A stretch of 64,000 nucleotides of DNA from Pelagihabitans sp965238025 (lineage in GTDB: Bacteria > Bacteroidota > Bacteroidia > Flavobacteriales > Flavobacteriaceae): contig OZ250162.1 of assembly GCA_965238025.1 (NCBI GenBank), forward strand, positions 1,550,001 through 1,614,000, given 5' to 3'. Below the pieces are notes generated by a model, which saw only the letters and a program-made list of their open reading frames with translations, did not search any database and was not told the origin of the DNA. Made by a program: the position numbers and the translations under genes. The stretch's first letter is position 1; every line of letters starts with the position of its first letter. This document shows, piece by piece, positions 26,119 through 35,126 of the stretch.

Positions 26119-26751
26119 CTAAATTTTTAAAATCTCAGAATCGGCAATAGCGAATACCTCATCCTTTTTATGTGGCTTTATGGTATGCGAGCCCGTAAAC
26201 TCACCAAAGGCGGGTAAGATCATTTGATTTTCCGACTTAAAAAAACAAGATAGACGTACCGACTGCCTCCCTGCCCCTTGAAGGAGAACCGCAGGATGGA
26301 TATGGCCTGAAAAATTAAAGAACCCCTCCCGTATTTCGGGGTGATGCGTTAGGAGAAAGCCGTTTTTTCGGATTTCAGGAATTACAGGAATGCCTATTCT
26401 CTCGTATTTTATGGGACTAATGATATCGTGATTGCCTTCTACAAGAATCATTTGGGCCTGTTGTAGAGCCACCCAATGTTCGAACAATTCCCATTCCTTG
26501 TTTACCGAAGAATGGAATAAATCGCCCAAAAAGCAAATTGTTTTAGGTTCAAAATAGGCCACGACTTCCGATAGTAAATCAAAATTTTTCGTTATCGCTT
26601 TTTGAGGAACCGCTGCACCAAATTTTCGAAAGTGCGATATTTTACCCAAATGCACATCGCTGATCAAAAGCATTGACTCTTCCATCCAAAAAAGTACGCC
26701 CGATGGGTGCATCGTAAAATTGTAGTTTTTAATTTGAATGGATTGGGTCAT
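26119..26751 (-). CDS. pdeM: Ligase-associated DNA-damage-response metallophosphoesterase PdeM
   Basis: 210 residues of the calcineurin-like fold. Metal-binding motifs are in order: LLISDVHLGK (DxH), CFLGDLFHSS (GDxxH), LVEGNHDII (GNHD), LLTHHPEI and FSGHIHPAV (GHxHP). This set and length fit PdeM, a small phosphodiesterase that is normally encoded beside an Lhr-type DEXH helicase, an ATP-dependent ligase and an exonuclease. Here the helicase is present on the same strand but 5.8 kb upstream, and the ligase and exonuclease are not in the window. A plausible promoter lies directly before the ATG. Confidence 0.88.
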   Translation of the reverse strand: MTQSIQIKNYNFTMHPSGVLFWMEESMLLISDVHLGKISHFRKFGAAVPQKAITKNFDLLSEVVAYFEPKTICFLGDLFHSSVNKEWELFEHWVALQQAQMILVEGNHDIISPIKYERIGIPVIPEIRKNGFLLTHHPEIREGFFNFSGHIHPAVLLQGAGRQSVRLSCFFKSENQMILPAFGEFTGSHTIKPHKKDEVFAIADSEILKI

Positions 26752-26756
26752 TTACA

Positions 26757-26786
26757 CAAAGGTAAACTACTTATCCGTTCAGCCAA
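26757..26786 (-). promoter_or_regulatory. Promoter candidate of pdeM
   Basis: TTG (26786-26784), 19 bases, then TACCTTTG (26764-26757) on the minus strand. The -7 box is only 5 bases from the ATG, so transcription would start almost at the start codon. This suggests either a leaderless message or a chance match. Confidence 0.35.
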
Positions 26787-26877
26787 TAGTACCTTTTTAA
26801 ACTGAAATGCAATCATAAATCGATATTAGATTTTTTGATTTTATCACCTTAGTTATCACGGCAATTGAACTTACATG

Positions 26878-29454
26878 TTACCTTTTTAATGTGAAGTGTC
26901 CGGAAATAATGTTTCCATTGTCCAAATTAACTTTAAACCAATAATCGCTCGATGGTAGGGGTTGGTCATTAAATGTGCCATCCCAACCATTGCTTTGTGA
27001 AGACATTCGCGCTAATAATTTTCCATATCTGTCAAATATATATATAGCGGCATTTGGATATTCTGTAATACTCCCAATTTGCCAAAGGTCATTATGCCCG
27101 TCGTTATTTGGTGTGAAGAATTTGGGAATGACAAACAATCCGCCTTCTGTTCGGAAACTCTCCTCCGTACAACCAATTGCTTCCCCAATTGAATTATAAG
27201 GAATTACCGTTACATAGATATCCTGATTCTCGGGAAAGTCGGTTACTGGATCATAGGTTGTTAGATTACGTACATCTTCCCTATCCGTAATTTCCGTACC
27301 TCCCATGGTTGTTCCTATTGATACGAAATAGCCGGTTGCGTTTGAGTTCGCGATCCAAGTCAGATTACTTGAAACAGGAATATTATCGGTGTTATTTAAA
27401 GGAGCGTTCAAACGCGTACAAGAGGGAACTGTAATTACGGCTTCTGTTCGGAAACTCTCCTCCGTACAACCAATTGCTTCCCCAACTGAATTATAAGGAA
27501 TTACCGTTACATAGATATCCTGATTCTCAGGAAAGTCGGTTACTGGATCATATGTTGTTAGATTGCCTACATCTTCCCTATCCGTAATTTCCGTACCTCC
27601 CATGGTTGTTCCGATTGATATGAAATAACCCGCTGCACTTACAGTCGCGTTCCAGGTCAGATTACTTGAAACGGGAATATCAACTGCTCCTGGAATAGGG
27701 GTATTCAAACCTGTACAGGGCGGTAAAGAGGTTGTTTCGGTTAAAAAACTTTCTTCGGAACAAGCTATTGCTTCTCCCACGCAGTTATAGGGGGTTATTG
27801 TTACATAGATATATTGATTCTCAGCAAAGTCTGCGGGCGGATCGTAGGTTGTTGTATTGCCCACATCTTCCCTGCCGGCAATTTCCATTCCTCCAGACGA
27901 TGTTCCTACTGATAGATAATAACCGGTTGCGTTCGCAATCGAGTTCCAGGTCAGATTACTTGAAACAGATACATCGGTTGCTCCGTCTAAGGGCGAACTT
28001 AAATTTGTGCACAATGGCAAGGGGTCAAATAGTTTAAGTACAAAAAAATCATTGAAACCATTTGAAGTTAAGTTGGTAACACCTATAGTGGGATCAATAT
28101 CTATTGTTGCCCTATGGGCTCCTGAAACGATAATATCATTGCCGTCAATGTTATGATCAACGGCGATTGACTTGCCTACCGTAGAATTATCTCCTCCAAC
28201 CTGTTGTGCCCAGACAAAATCACCATTCGGGTCTAATTTTAAAACAAATGAATCACTATAACCTGAGGCGGTCAAATTATTTGTATCAGGGCCAGGGTTA
28301 AAATCTATGGTATCGGCAAATGTTCCTGTTATAAATACATTCCCAATCAAATCGGTAGCAACTCCGGTTCCTCTGTTTTGAGAATTTTCATCGCCAAATT
28401 GCCGCACCCATAAGAACTCCCCATCCGAATTTAACTTTAACACATAAATATCTGGGGAGTAACCATTGGTTAAATTAACAACCCCTGGACCAGGGTCAAA
28501 ATCAGCGGATTGAATAAAATAACCCGTGGCGTATATATTATCGTTATAATCTATTGTTATTTCAAACAAGATATCCGAATGGTCACCACCTAATTGTTTT
28601 GCCCACAAAAATTGCCCATTCGAATTTAATTTCACAATAAATGCATCTATTCCATTAGCAGTTAAATTGCTTACGCCAGGTCCGGGGTCGAAATCAACTG
28701 TGCTTTCGAAATCACCTGCAACATATATATCGTTATTACTATCTATTGTTATGGATTTACCTCTAGTAAAACCAGTTCCTCCTATCATATTTCTTGCCCA
28801 AACAAAATTGCCATCATTATCTAATTTCTGAATGAAAATGCCATCGGAAGTCAATGTATAAACACCGGGCCCCGGATCAAAATCTAAAGTTCCCGAAAAA
28901 TAGCCGGTGGTATAAACATTGTCATTTGAATCGATCGCTATTGACAAACCTTCCTCAAACGATGCTCCCCCAACTTGCTTCACCCATAATAAATCTCCAT
29001 TAGGATTTAGTTTTAAAACGAAAATATCATCATATGGTCCGTTTGCAGTTAAACTCACAACTCCTAAATTCGGATCAAAATCTACGGTACCATTGAAATA
29101 ACCCGTAATGAAAATATTATCATTATTGTCAGTAACTAAAGAGCGTCCCACATCAAATCCAAGGCCTCCGATACTTTTTATCCAGACCAATTCACCATCG
29201 GGGTTTAATTTTTGAATGAAGATATCGTGTCTGCCGACCGCTGTTCCAGTGGTTACATTTGAACTCGGGTCAAAATCTACGGTATCATAAAAATAGCCAG
29301 TTGAAATAACATTGTCCCTATTATCTACAATAACCTTTTACGAGGAATCAAAATCAACACTGCCGAAAGAATGCCCCCATTCGAAAAGAGGTTCTTGAGC
29401 AAGAAGTGATAAAGTCTTTAAAAAAAATATAAAAATGAATATTCTTATATTCAT
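26878..29454 (-). pseudogene. SBBP-repeat surface protein with gliding-motility-type C-terminal domain, broken by a nonsense codon
   Basis: The full frame starts at ATG 29454 with a signal peptide (MNIRIFIFIFFLKTLSLLAQ) and runs 858 codons to 26878, but codon 39 is TAA (29340-29338). Sequence on both sides is otherwise in one frame: ...FGSVDFDSS, stop, KVIVDNRDNVISTGYF... Past the stop come SBBP beta-propeller repeats (TGYFNGTVDFDPN, GDFESTVDFDPGPG and so on, about every 50 residues). Then come three Ig/fibronectin-like units of 99 residues and a gliding-motility-associated T9SS type B tail (FFTPNNDGHNDLWQI to the end). A restart at Met 29190 would lack the signal peptide, so the product should not be secreted. 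The family is otherwise complete, which suggests recent inactivation. Confidence 0.8.
27145..28017 (-). repeat. Three tandem 297-base repeats coding Ig-like units
   Basis: The unit coding CTNLSSPLDGATDVS...ESFLTE recurs at a spacing of 297 bases (99 codons). The promoter-distal two units are nearly identical in DNA over stretches such as the TTCTGTTCGGAAACTCTCCT block (27145 and 27442); the third is more diverged. Such DNA identity marks recent duplication or gene conversion. Confidence 0.75.
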
Positions 29455-29647
29455 ATTAATGATGATTTAACTTAGAGTTAACAAGCTAACGTATTAATAT
29501 ATAATTTATTGAGGAAATGATGTTTCCTGCAAAGCGGCTTAAGGACTTATGTAAAATGTAGTACTATATGTGCCATCTAAGAAAGTTGTAAATGAGTGGA
29601 CACATTGGGTCATAATTTTTAAAAAAGAGAAAGCCATATATTGTCAA

Positions 29648-30562
29648 TTACCTCTTAACCTGATTTCTTAAGGTCTTTGCTCTCTGATCCGGCCCATCAT
29701 GGCTCCAACCTGGAGGATAGAAAATGTACTTTAATTTATCCGAAAACTTATCGGCCCGTTTTACATCGCGCCAAATTGCGCCATACTCGTGTGTTGCCAC
29801 ATAGATCCAGTTATGGGAACCCAAATCACTTGTTAAGCCATATTTAGGTTTGTCAAAATCCTTCTCTTCTGAAAACGACCCAAAGATTTTATCCCAAATA
29901 ATAAGCAGGCCGGCATGATTCCGGTCCAAATACCGGGCCTGGGAGGCGTGGTGTACCCGATGATGGGATGGGGTGTTAAAAATGGCTTCGTAAAATCGGG
30001 GCAACCTTCTAACGGCTTCGGTATGTACCCAATGCTGATAAATGAGGTTAATTGACATCATGATAAAAAGCATCACCGGATCAAATCCCAAAAAGGGTAA
30101 CCATAGCCAGAATACATATTTATGCAATCGTTCTCCAACCCCCTGGCGAACTGAAGTTCCAAAATTGAACTTTTTAGAGGAGTGATGGCTTACATGGCCT
30201 GCCCATAAAAAACGGACTTCATGGTTCATACGGTGGAACCAGTAGTAGCTAAGATCATCAGCAAATACTAAAATAAGCCAGGCCCACCAATTATTCCGGT
30301 TCATAAAGTCATTTAACCCCAAGAAGTTTGCCTGGTAGATATAAAAGAAGGTCATAAAGAAAAGTACTTTGGGAAGAAACTCTACGATCAAGGCAAAAAC
30401 ACCCATGGCCATAGAGGCAAACAGGTCTTTGTTCTCATAAACATCGGTGTTTTGGCGCTTGTCTACCCAATACTCTATGATAATCGAGAGCAAGAAAAAA
30501 GGTGTTGCGTATAACAACAATTTATCGTTCGAAATATGTGCTAAAGCTTCATTAAAACCCAT
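29648..30562 (-). CDS. Sterol desaturase/fatty acid hydroxylase superfamily membrane enzyme
   Basis: 304 residues with about four membrane segments. The histidine clusters that bind the di-iron centre are present: HRMNH in SYYWFHRMNHEVRFLW, HVSHHSS, and HRVHHAS with a further His in TPSHHR. It should introduce a hydroxyl or double bond into a lipid or sterol-like substrate in the inner membrane. The position of the His boxes and the C-terminal cytosolic region (KYGLTSDLGSHNWIYVATHE) are typical of Bacteroidota members. No pathway partner lies next to it; the neighbouring genes look accessory. Confidence 0.88.
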   Translation of the reverse strand: MGFNEALAHISNDKLLLYATPFFLLSIIIEYWVDKRQNTDVYENKDLFASMAMGVFALIVEFLPKVLFFMTFFYIYQANFLGLNDFMNRNNWWAWLILVFADDLSYYWFHRMNHEVRFLWAGHVSHHSSKKFNFGTSVRQGVGERLHKYVFWLWLPFLGFDPVMLFIMMSINLIYQHWVHTEAVRRLPRFYEAIFNTPSHHRVHHASQARYLDRNHAGLLIIWDKIFGSFSEEKDFDKPKYGLTSDLGSHNWIYVATHEYGAIWRDVKRADKFSDKLKYIFYPPGWSHDGPDQRAKTLRNQVKR

Positions 30563-30724
30563 CTGGATTATTTTTACCGGTGAAGTTAAATAATTTTAGG
30601 GCCAATCGCAGATCGATTTATTTGCCAAAACATGTAAAGAAGTACGTTTTTTAATCTCTTAGCTCCCTAGCAATCTGTTCTCTAGGCTTCGGGACTGCGA
30701 GGATAGACAGAGACACCTGTTCCG

Positions 30725-31120
30725 CTATTTGAAAGTTTGTGTCTTTAGGAGCTCGCCAGCCTCATTATAGACCTTCCAAGTGCCCCTCTTCTTGCCGTGT
30801 TCGAAGCGACCTTCATCCCAGAGTTGGCCATTGGCATGGTATCGCTTCCATACACCGTGCTTTTGCTCTTCATCGTCAAAGCCGCCTGTTCCCCGCGGTT
30901 CGCCAGTCTTGAAGAACCATTTCCACCGACCAACGATCTTTCCGTCCTTGAAGCTGCCGGAAGATTGCATCTGGCCATTGTTGAGAAAGTACTTCCACTT
31001 TCCTGATTTCTTTCCGTTGTCGAACGCACCTTGGCAAGAGATAAGGCCGTTCTTGAAGAACAGCTTAAAAGGCCCATTTTTAGGATTGCCGTGTTCATCG
31101 ATTCCAGGGATGTCTTTCAT
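30725..31120 (-). CDS. MORN/YwqK-like repeat protein
   Basis: 131 residues with no signal peptide. Five MORN-like repeats of about 23 residues are visible: KNGLISCQGAFDNGKKSGKW, NGQMQSSGSFKDGKIVGRW, TGEPRGTGGFDDEEQKHGVW, ANGQLWDEGRFEHGKKRGTW, and a final AGELLKTQ. The pattern is shared with YwqK-type proteins, often labelled antitoxin-like without direct proof. No toxin gene is adjacent in the window. An opposite-frame open stretch on the same strand overlaps it completely and lacks any recognisable pattern, so the MORN frame is the real one. Confidence 0.8.
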   Translation of the reverse strand: MKDIPGIDEHGNPKNGPFKLFFKNGLISCQGAFDNGKKSGKWKYFLNNGQMQSSGSFKDGKIVGRWKWFFKTGEPRGTGGFDDEEQKHGVWKRYHANGQLWDEGRFEHGKKRGTWKVYNEAGELLKTQTFK

Positions 31121-31152
31121 TGGGATTCTTTTTTATTGCTTACAGCGGTCTT

Positions 31153-31256
31153 GTGTATGGTTAGTTGCGCTGTGAACTAAGATAGCAAATGGGGGCGAAT
31201 CTGAGGAAAATTCGGAGAATTTTCCAGGTAACACTATGCCGCAACTGGCTATACAC
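31153..31256. repeat. Large imperfect inverted repeat, cassette-junction-like
   Basis: The outer arms GTGTATGGTTAGTTGCG (31153-31169) and CGCAACTGGCTATACAC (31240-31256) pair over 17 positions, with three differences. Inside is a hairpin GGAAAATTC/GAATTTTCC. The whole can fold as one about 104-base cruciform. Related tail sequences (TATAC...GTTGTG...GTTA) follow the next two small genes at 31728 and 32262. Layout and size resemble integron attC sites, but no conserved core is proven. Confidence 0.5.
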
Positions 31257-31260
31257 GGTA

Positions 31261-31701
31261 TTAGCTGCAGTTGTTTTTCACCTTTTCAAGCGCTTTGGGA
31301 AATGTGTTTGTCATAAATTCCAAATGCTCATCGAGGACATCTATTTTAACTGTAAGCGTTTTAGTTTCATTTCCTTCAGTCAGTAAATAAATTTCGGTGG
31401 CTCCTGACCATTTTTTTGATTCATTATTAATTGGTTGCTCTTTTCCCTCCACAACAGTTCCGATATGCTTAAACTGTATAATTTCATTAGGAATATGCTT
31501 CTCAATACTACTGTAAATACCATTTTGGTCCGGTCCGAGAAAATGTACTTTGCTACCTTCTTCCAAATTGTCAGATACCATAAAAGACCCTTCGAAGAAA
31601 ACACCCGCCCATTCGGGATAGGAGCTTTCATTCCAAAGCGCTTTCCAAATCATGGTCTTTTCAGCCTTGATGTCAACGGAAAACTCTAATCGTTTAATCA
31701 T
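31261..31701 (-). CDS. SRPBCC (AHSA1-like) domain protein
   Basis: 146 residues, no signal peptide. The pattern KAEKTMIWKALWNESSYPEW, then FLGPDQNGIYSSIEKHIPNE and GATEIYLLTEGNETKTLTV, ending FPKALEKVKNNCS, is the START-like helix-grip fold of the AHSA1/SRPBCC family. It would bind a small hydrophobic ligand or act as a stress-related chaperone modulator. It lies between two cassette-like repeats, with its stop on the edge of the repeat at 31256, as expected for a gene carried in a small cassette. Confidence 0.8.
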   Translation of the reverse strand: MIKRLEFSVDIKAEKTMIWKALWNESSYPEWAGVFFEGSFMVSDNLEEGSKVHFLGPDQNGIYSSIEKHIPNEIIQFKHIGTVVEGKEQPINNESKKWSGATEIYLLTEGNETKTLTVKIDVLDEHLEFMTNTFPKALEKVKNNCS

Positions 31702-31745
31702 TATTTATTCTTTTGCTAATTGCGGTTATACATTGTTGTGCACTG

Positions 31746-32165
31746 TTATTTTTTATATAATTCCTCAATTAATGAGTGGTTTCCGTTCACAAAATGCTCC
31801 AGATATTTCAAAGATTTATCAAAACTAATAGACCAAATATCATCAACAGTCATTTTCTCTCTTTCTCCTAATAGTCCAAATAGAACCTTAACCTTTTTTG
31901 GTCTATTATACCATAAAGAGAACTCTATATTTTCTTTCTTATCGTAGTTCGCAGTCATACAAAAGCTTTTCCCGTTTTCGATACAAGTGAAATCAAGTGA
32001 AGGACTGTAATGAACATCTTCTTGATTTAACGAATCTGAAAATTTCAATTTTTCAATCCAAGGATAATTTTCTGCGATTTCCAAAATTTCCTTTCCTGTT
32101 ATTGGGTTATTTCTGTACTCAATATCTTCTTTTTCAGGATGGCAAATAGAGTATTTATATGTCAT
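31746..32165 (-). CDS. Small cytosolic protein of unknown function
   Basis: 139 residues, no signal peptide, no membrane segment. It begins MTYKYSICHPEKEDIEYRNN and contains NPITGKEILEIAENYPW, EDVHYSPSLDFTC and FSLWYNRPKKVKVLFGLLG. I do not recognise the family. It lies in the accessory cluster between the cassette-like sequences at 31728 and 32262, and its start is followed upstream by a gene-free stretch. Codon use looks similar to that of its neighbours. Confidence 0.7.
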   Translation of the reverse strand: MTYKYSICHPEKEDIEYRNNPITGKEILEIAENYPWIEKLKFSDSLNQEDVHYSPSLDFTCIENGKSFCMTANYDKKENIEFSLWYNRPKKVKVLFGLLGEREKMTVDDIWSISFDKSLKYLEHFVNGNHSLIEELYKK

Positions 32166-32510
32166 TTATCTTTGAATCGGTTTAATGGTGCGCATCGGTC
32201 CGGGTATATCTTCCGGAAGGCGCAGCCTGCCGGGTGGAAGATTGCTGCGACTTCTGTAATATATACCGTGTTGTGTGTAGTTATCTAAAGTAGGTAGTAA
32301 AGTTGGCAAATACAAGCGGGCCTTTGCCTAAGTCGCGGCATACCCTCAACTCGTATATAAATCTGTGGCTACACTCTTTTCTTGAAGATACCATTTATTT
32401 TATATCCGCTATAAACAAAGGGCTTACAAAAACCTGGATAGCATGTATTTTGTATAACATTGTCAGTGTTTTTAAAACTGTTGATATACAAAACACCTAG
32501 GTATCGCTGG
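32166..32510. other. Gene-poor stretch with structured DNA and a 37-codon frame
   Basis: This stretch holds no convincing gene. At 32200-32250 is a compact stem (ATCTTCC and GGAAGAT around a GGC/GCC inner stem), and near 32262 an ATATACCGTGTTGTG tail like those beside the previous two genes. A 37-residue minus-strand frame (32394-32281, ending GPLVFANFTTYFR) has no recognised family. A 65-codon plus-strand frame (32303-32500) lacks any recognisable pattern. I treat the region as the third cassette-like junction plus decayed DNA. Confidence 0.4.
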
Positions 32511-34979
32511 TTACTTCTTCATCAAAATAGCGGCCATACGTTTGATGCGGTCAGCCAATTTTTCACTCGATAACCGCTCTCGGCTCATCCGATCCGTTAT
32601 CAAAGGAAAGGAGAATGGGGTGACTTCTGTACAGGCTTTCCAAACAATTTGCTGGGTGGCAATACGTTCCAAGGCCAATCTCAAACGCCCTTCCTCTAAC
32701 TGATGTTCGAAGGTCTCTGTAAAGGCTTGTTGAAACAACAAGTTATCATCCTCATAATCCCGAAAGACATCAAATAACAACTGCGAATTGCTCTGTAGGT
32801 GCTTCATCTTAATATTTTTATGAGGGTACCCTGTAAATACCAAACCACTAATAACCGCGATATCACGAAATTTTCGCCGTGCCATTTCTGTAGAGTTTAG
32901 GCTTTTTTGCAAGTCGTCGAGCATATAATCCGTCGTAAACAAATCGTTGTCAATAACCTGTTGCATATCTATTGCCTTGTCCGAGAGCAGTTCAAAACCG
33001 TAGTCATTAAAGGCCAATGAAAAAGTAATAGGTGAGAGCAGACTTATACGATACCCCAATAAACTGCCCATGGCCTCATGTACAAACCGCCCCTCAAAGG
33101 GATAGAACAAATGGTGATACCCATCCTGGGTCTTAAAGGTTTCAATTAAAAATTCATTGGGGTTGGGTACTATACTTTCTTCCCGTTGCCGTTTAAAAAT
33201 ATGATCGAGCGATTTTATCTCTTTTGATTGCTTCTTTTTTTCTTGATTGGCGGAGTACAACTCTTCCCGCAATAGTTTCGACATCTGTGCAGAAAGAGTC
33301 ATCCTTGAGCCAGCCCAGGCGGGTACCTTATTCGTTTTTTTGTTCGAATTCCTTACATGCACCTGCATTCCCTTAATACGGATAAATTCCAGATTACGGC
33401 CAGCAAAGGTAAACACATCCCCACGGGTAAGTTTGGAGACAAAATGCTCCTCAATAGTGCCTATATACCCGCCTTTTTGATACCGGACCGTAAGGTTGGC
33501 ATCCCCCACAATGGTACCGATCTGAAAACGGTGCCGCATAGCGATACCCCGATTGTTGACCTTGAATTTCCCGTCTTCCTCCACCTCCACTTTTTTATAT
33601 TCGTCATAAGATTGCAAGCTCTGACTGCCCATGACCAAAAAGTTCAATAACCATTGCCATTGATCTTCGGTAATGGCTTGGTAACAGAAGGTTTGTTTTA
33701 TTTCTTTATAGGTTTCTTCGGGATAAAATCCGTTTGAAATGGCCAGGGTGGTCAGGTATTGTAACAGCACATCAAAGCTATTCAGGAAAGGCAGGCGGTC
33801 TTCTACGGTATTTTGCTTTACGGCCTTTTGTAGTGCAGAGGCTTCAATCAATTCTATGGCATGTGTGGGCAAAAAATAGATAAGGCTTTCTTCCCCCGGC
33901 CGGTGCCCGCTCCGTCCTGCACGTTGCAGAAAACGGGCTACGCCCTTGGGGCCACCAATTTGCACCACGGTTTCCACCGGGGCAAAATCTACCCCCAGAT
34001 CTAAACTAGAGGTGCATACCACCGCTTTTAACCTTTCTTCGCGAATGGCGTTTTCTACCCAAACACGGGTTTCCTTATTAATACTGCCATGATGCATCGC
34101 GATTTCCCCGGCAAACTCGGGATGCTTTTCCAATAGTTGGCGAAACCAAATTTCACATTGGCTACGGGTATTGGTAAACAATAGGGTGGTTTTACTGTTG
34201 TTGATTATCGGAATAACATCTTCCAATAAGCGCAACCCTAAATGGCCCCGCCACGGAAAGGTCTCCATTTCCTTCGGGATAATACTTTTTACGGTAATTT
34301 TCTTTTTCAAATTTGCCTTGATCATCACCGAATTTTCAAGGGCTGGTGATGAAGGGCCCAGCAACACCTCCCGAGCTTGTTCAAGGTTTCCTATGGTTGC
34401 CGATATACCCCAAATACGCATTTTGTCGGCAATTGCCCGAAGACGGGAAAGGCCCAATTCCATCTGAACCCCCCGCTTGGTTCCCAAAAGTTCATGCCAT
34501 TCATCTACCACGATGGCCGAACAGTTCTTAAAGGTTTTATCATAGCCCTTAGTGCCCAGTAAAAGGTGCAGGCTTTCCGGGGTGGTGATCAGCAGGTCGG
34601 GCATTTGTTTTTTCTGTGCCGCACGTTCTTTTTGGGAGGTGTCCCCAGAACGTATGCCTACGGTCATTTGGGTACCCAAATCGGTGGTTACCCGTTCTGC
34701 GGATTGCTTTATCTCCTGTGATAAAGCCCGTAAAGGGGTAATCCATATGGCTTTCAGACCTTTTTTATGTTTGGATCTATAATGGGGGTTGTTTTTGATG
34801 TAGTTTAACACAATCGGAAACCAGAGGGCGTAGGTTTTTCCACTCCCGGTCGGGGCATTGAGGAGTCCATGATGGCCTTCTAAAAATGCCTTCCAGGTTT
34901 TTTTTTGAAACGAAAAGGGGTTCCAGCCCTGTTCTTTAAACCAGGTTTCAGCGATTTTATAAAGATCTTTTTCGGTCAT
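32511..34979 (-). CDS. Ligase-associated DEXH-box helicase (Lhr-C2 type)
   Basis: 822 residues. Helicase motifs are in order: NAPTGSGKTYALWFP (motif I), ITTPESLHLLLG, VVDEWHELLG (DEXH), WGISATIGNLEQA (SAT), TSSLDLGVDFAPVETVVQIG and QRAGRSGHRPGEES (motif VI). The C-terminal region matches the Lhr-core winged-helix plus the family-specific domain. It unwinds DNA with 3'-5' polarity in the LigD-like DNA-damage set that normally includes PdeM, an ATP-dependent DNA ligase and an exonuclease. The partner PdeM is downstream but separated by 5.8 kb of accessory DNA. The ligase and exonuclease are absent here, being either elsewhere or lost. Confidence 0.9.
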   Translation of the reverse strand: MTEKDLYKIAETWFKEQGWNPFSFQKKTWKAFLEGHHGLLNAPTGSGKTYALWFPIVLNYIKNNPHYRSKHKKGLKAIWITPLRALSQEIKQSAERVTTDLGTQMTVGIRSGDTSQKERAAQKKQMPDLLITTPESLHLLLGTKGYDKTFKNCSAIVVDEWHELLGTKRGVQMELGLSRLRAIADKMRIWGISATIGNLEQAREVLLGPSSPALENSVMIKANLKKKITVKSIIPKEMETFPWRGHLGLRLLEDVIPIINNSKTTLLFTNTRSQCEIWFRQLLEKHPEFAGEIAMHHGSINKETRVWVENAIREERLKAVVCTSSLDLGVDFAPVETVVQIGGPKGVARFLQRAGRSGHRPGEESLIYFLPTHAIELIEASALQKAVKQNTVEDRLPFLNSFDVLLQYLTTLAISNGFYPEETYKEIKQTFCYQAITEDQWQWLLNFLVMGSQSLQSYDEYKKVEVEEDGKFKVNNRGIAMRHRFQIGTIVGDANLTVRYQKGGYIGTIEEHFVSKLTRGDVFTFAGRNLEFIRIKGMQVHVRNSNKKTNKVPAWAGSRMTLSAQMSKLLREELYSANQEKKKQSKEIKSLDHIFKRQREESIVPNPNEFLIETFKTQDGYHHLFYPFEGRFVHEAMGSLLGYRISLLSPITFSLAFNDYGFELLSDKAIDMQQVIDNDLFTTDYMLDDLQKSLNSTEMARRKFRDIAVISGLVFTGYPHKNIKMKHLQSNSQLLFDVFRDYEDDNLLFQQAFTETFEHQLEEGRLRLALERIATQQIVWKACTEVTPFSFPLITDRMSRERLSSEKLADRIKRMAAILMKK

Positions 34980-35074
34980 CCCTCAATACATTGATGCAGC
35001 TACGCTATGGGAAGTTAATCATAATTATCCGCAGATTTTTTGAGTACGGGAATTATCAAAATGAACGACTAAAA

Positions 35075-35106
35075 TTGCACTGATGCTATTTAAAAATTTA
35101 TATTTG
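35075..35106 (+). promoter_or_regulatory. Promoter of the 35.1 kb TerB gene, fixing its start codon
   Basis: TTG (35075-35077), 21 bases, then TATATTTG (35099-35106) match the Bacteroidota consensus. The GTG that would give the longest frame is inside the -7 box, so translation must start at the ATG at 35127. Confidence 0.6.
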
Positions 35107-35126
35107 TGCCATTAAAATTCATAAAT

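Noticed and set aside
30745..31098. A second long frame on the same strand, inside the MORN-repeat gene
   Set aside because: It has no recognisable pattern, while the other frame carries regular MORN-like repeats.
31153..31256. A confirmed integron attC site
   Set aside because: Shape and size fit, but the conserved GTT core positions could not be shown and no integron integrase is in the window.
32303..32500. A 65-codon plus-strand frame between the small genes and the helicase
   Set aside because: No family pattern, no upstream promoter match, and it lies in repeat-like DNA.
26878..34979. A prophage or integrative element as the source of the accessory block
   Set aside because: No integrase, recombinase, phage structural gene or flanking direct repeat was found; only cassette-like inverted repeats.
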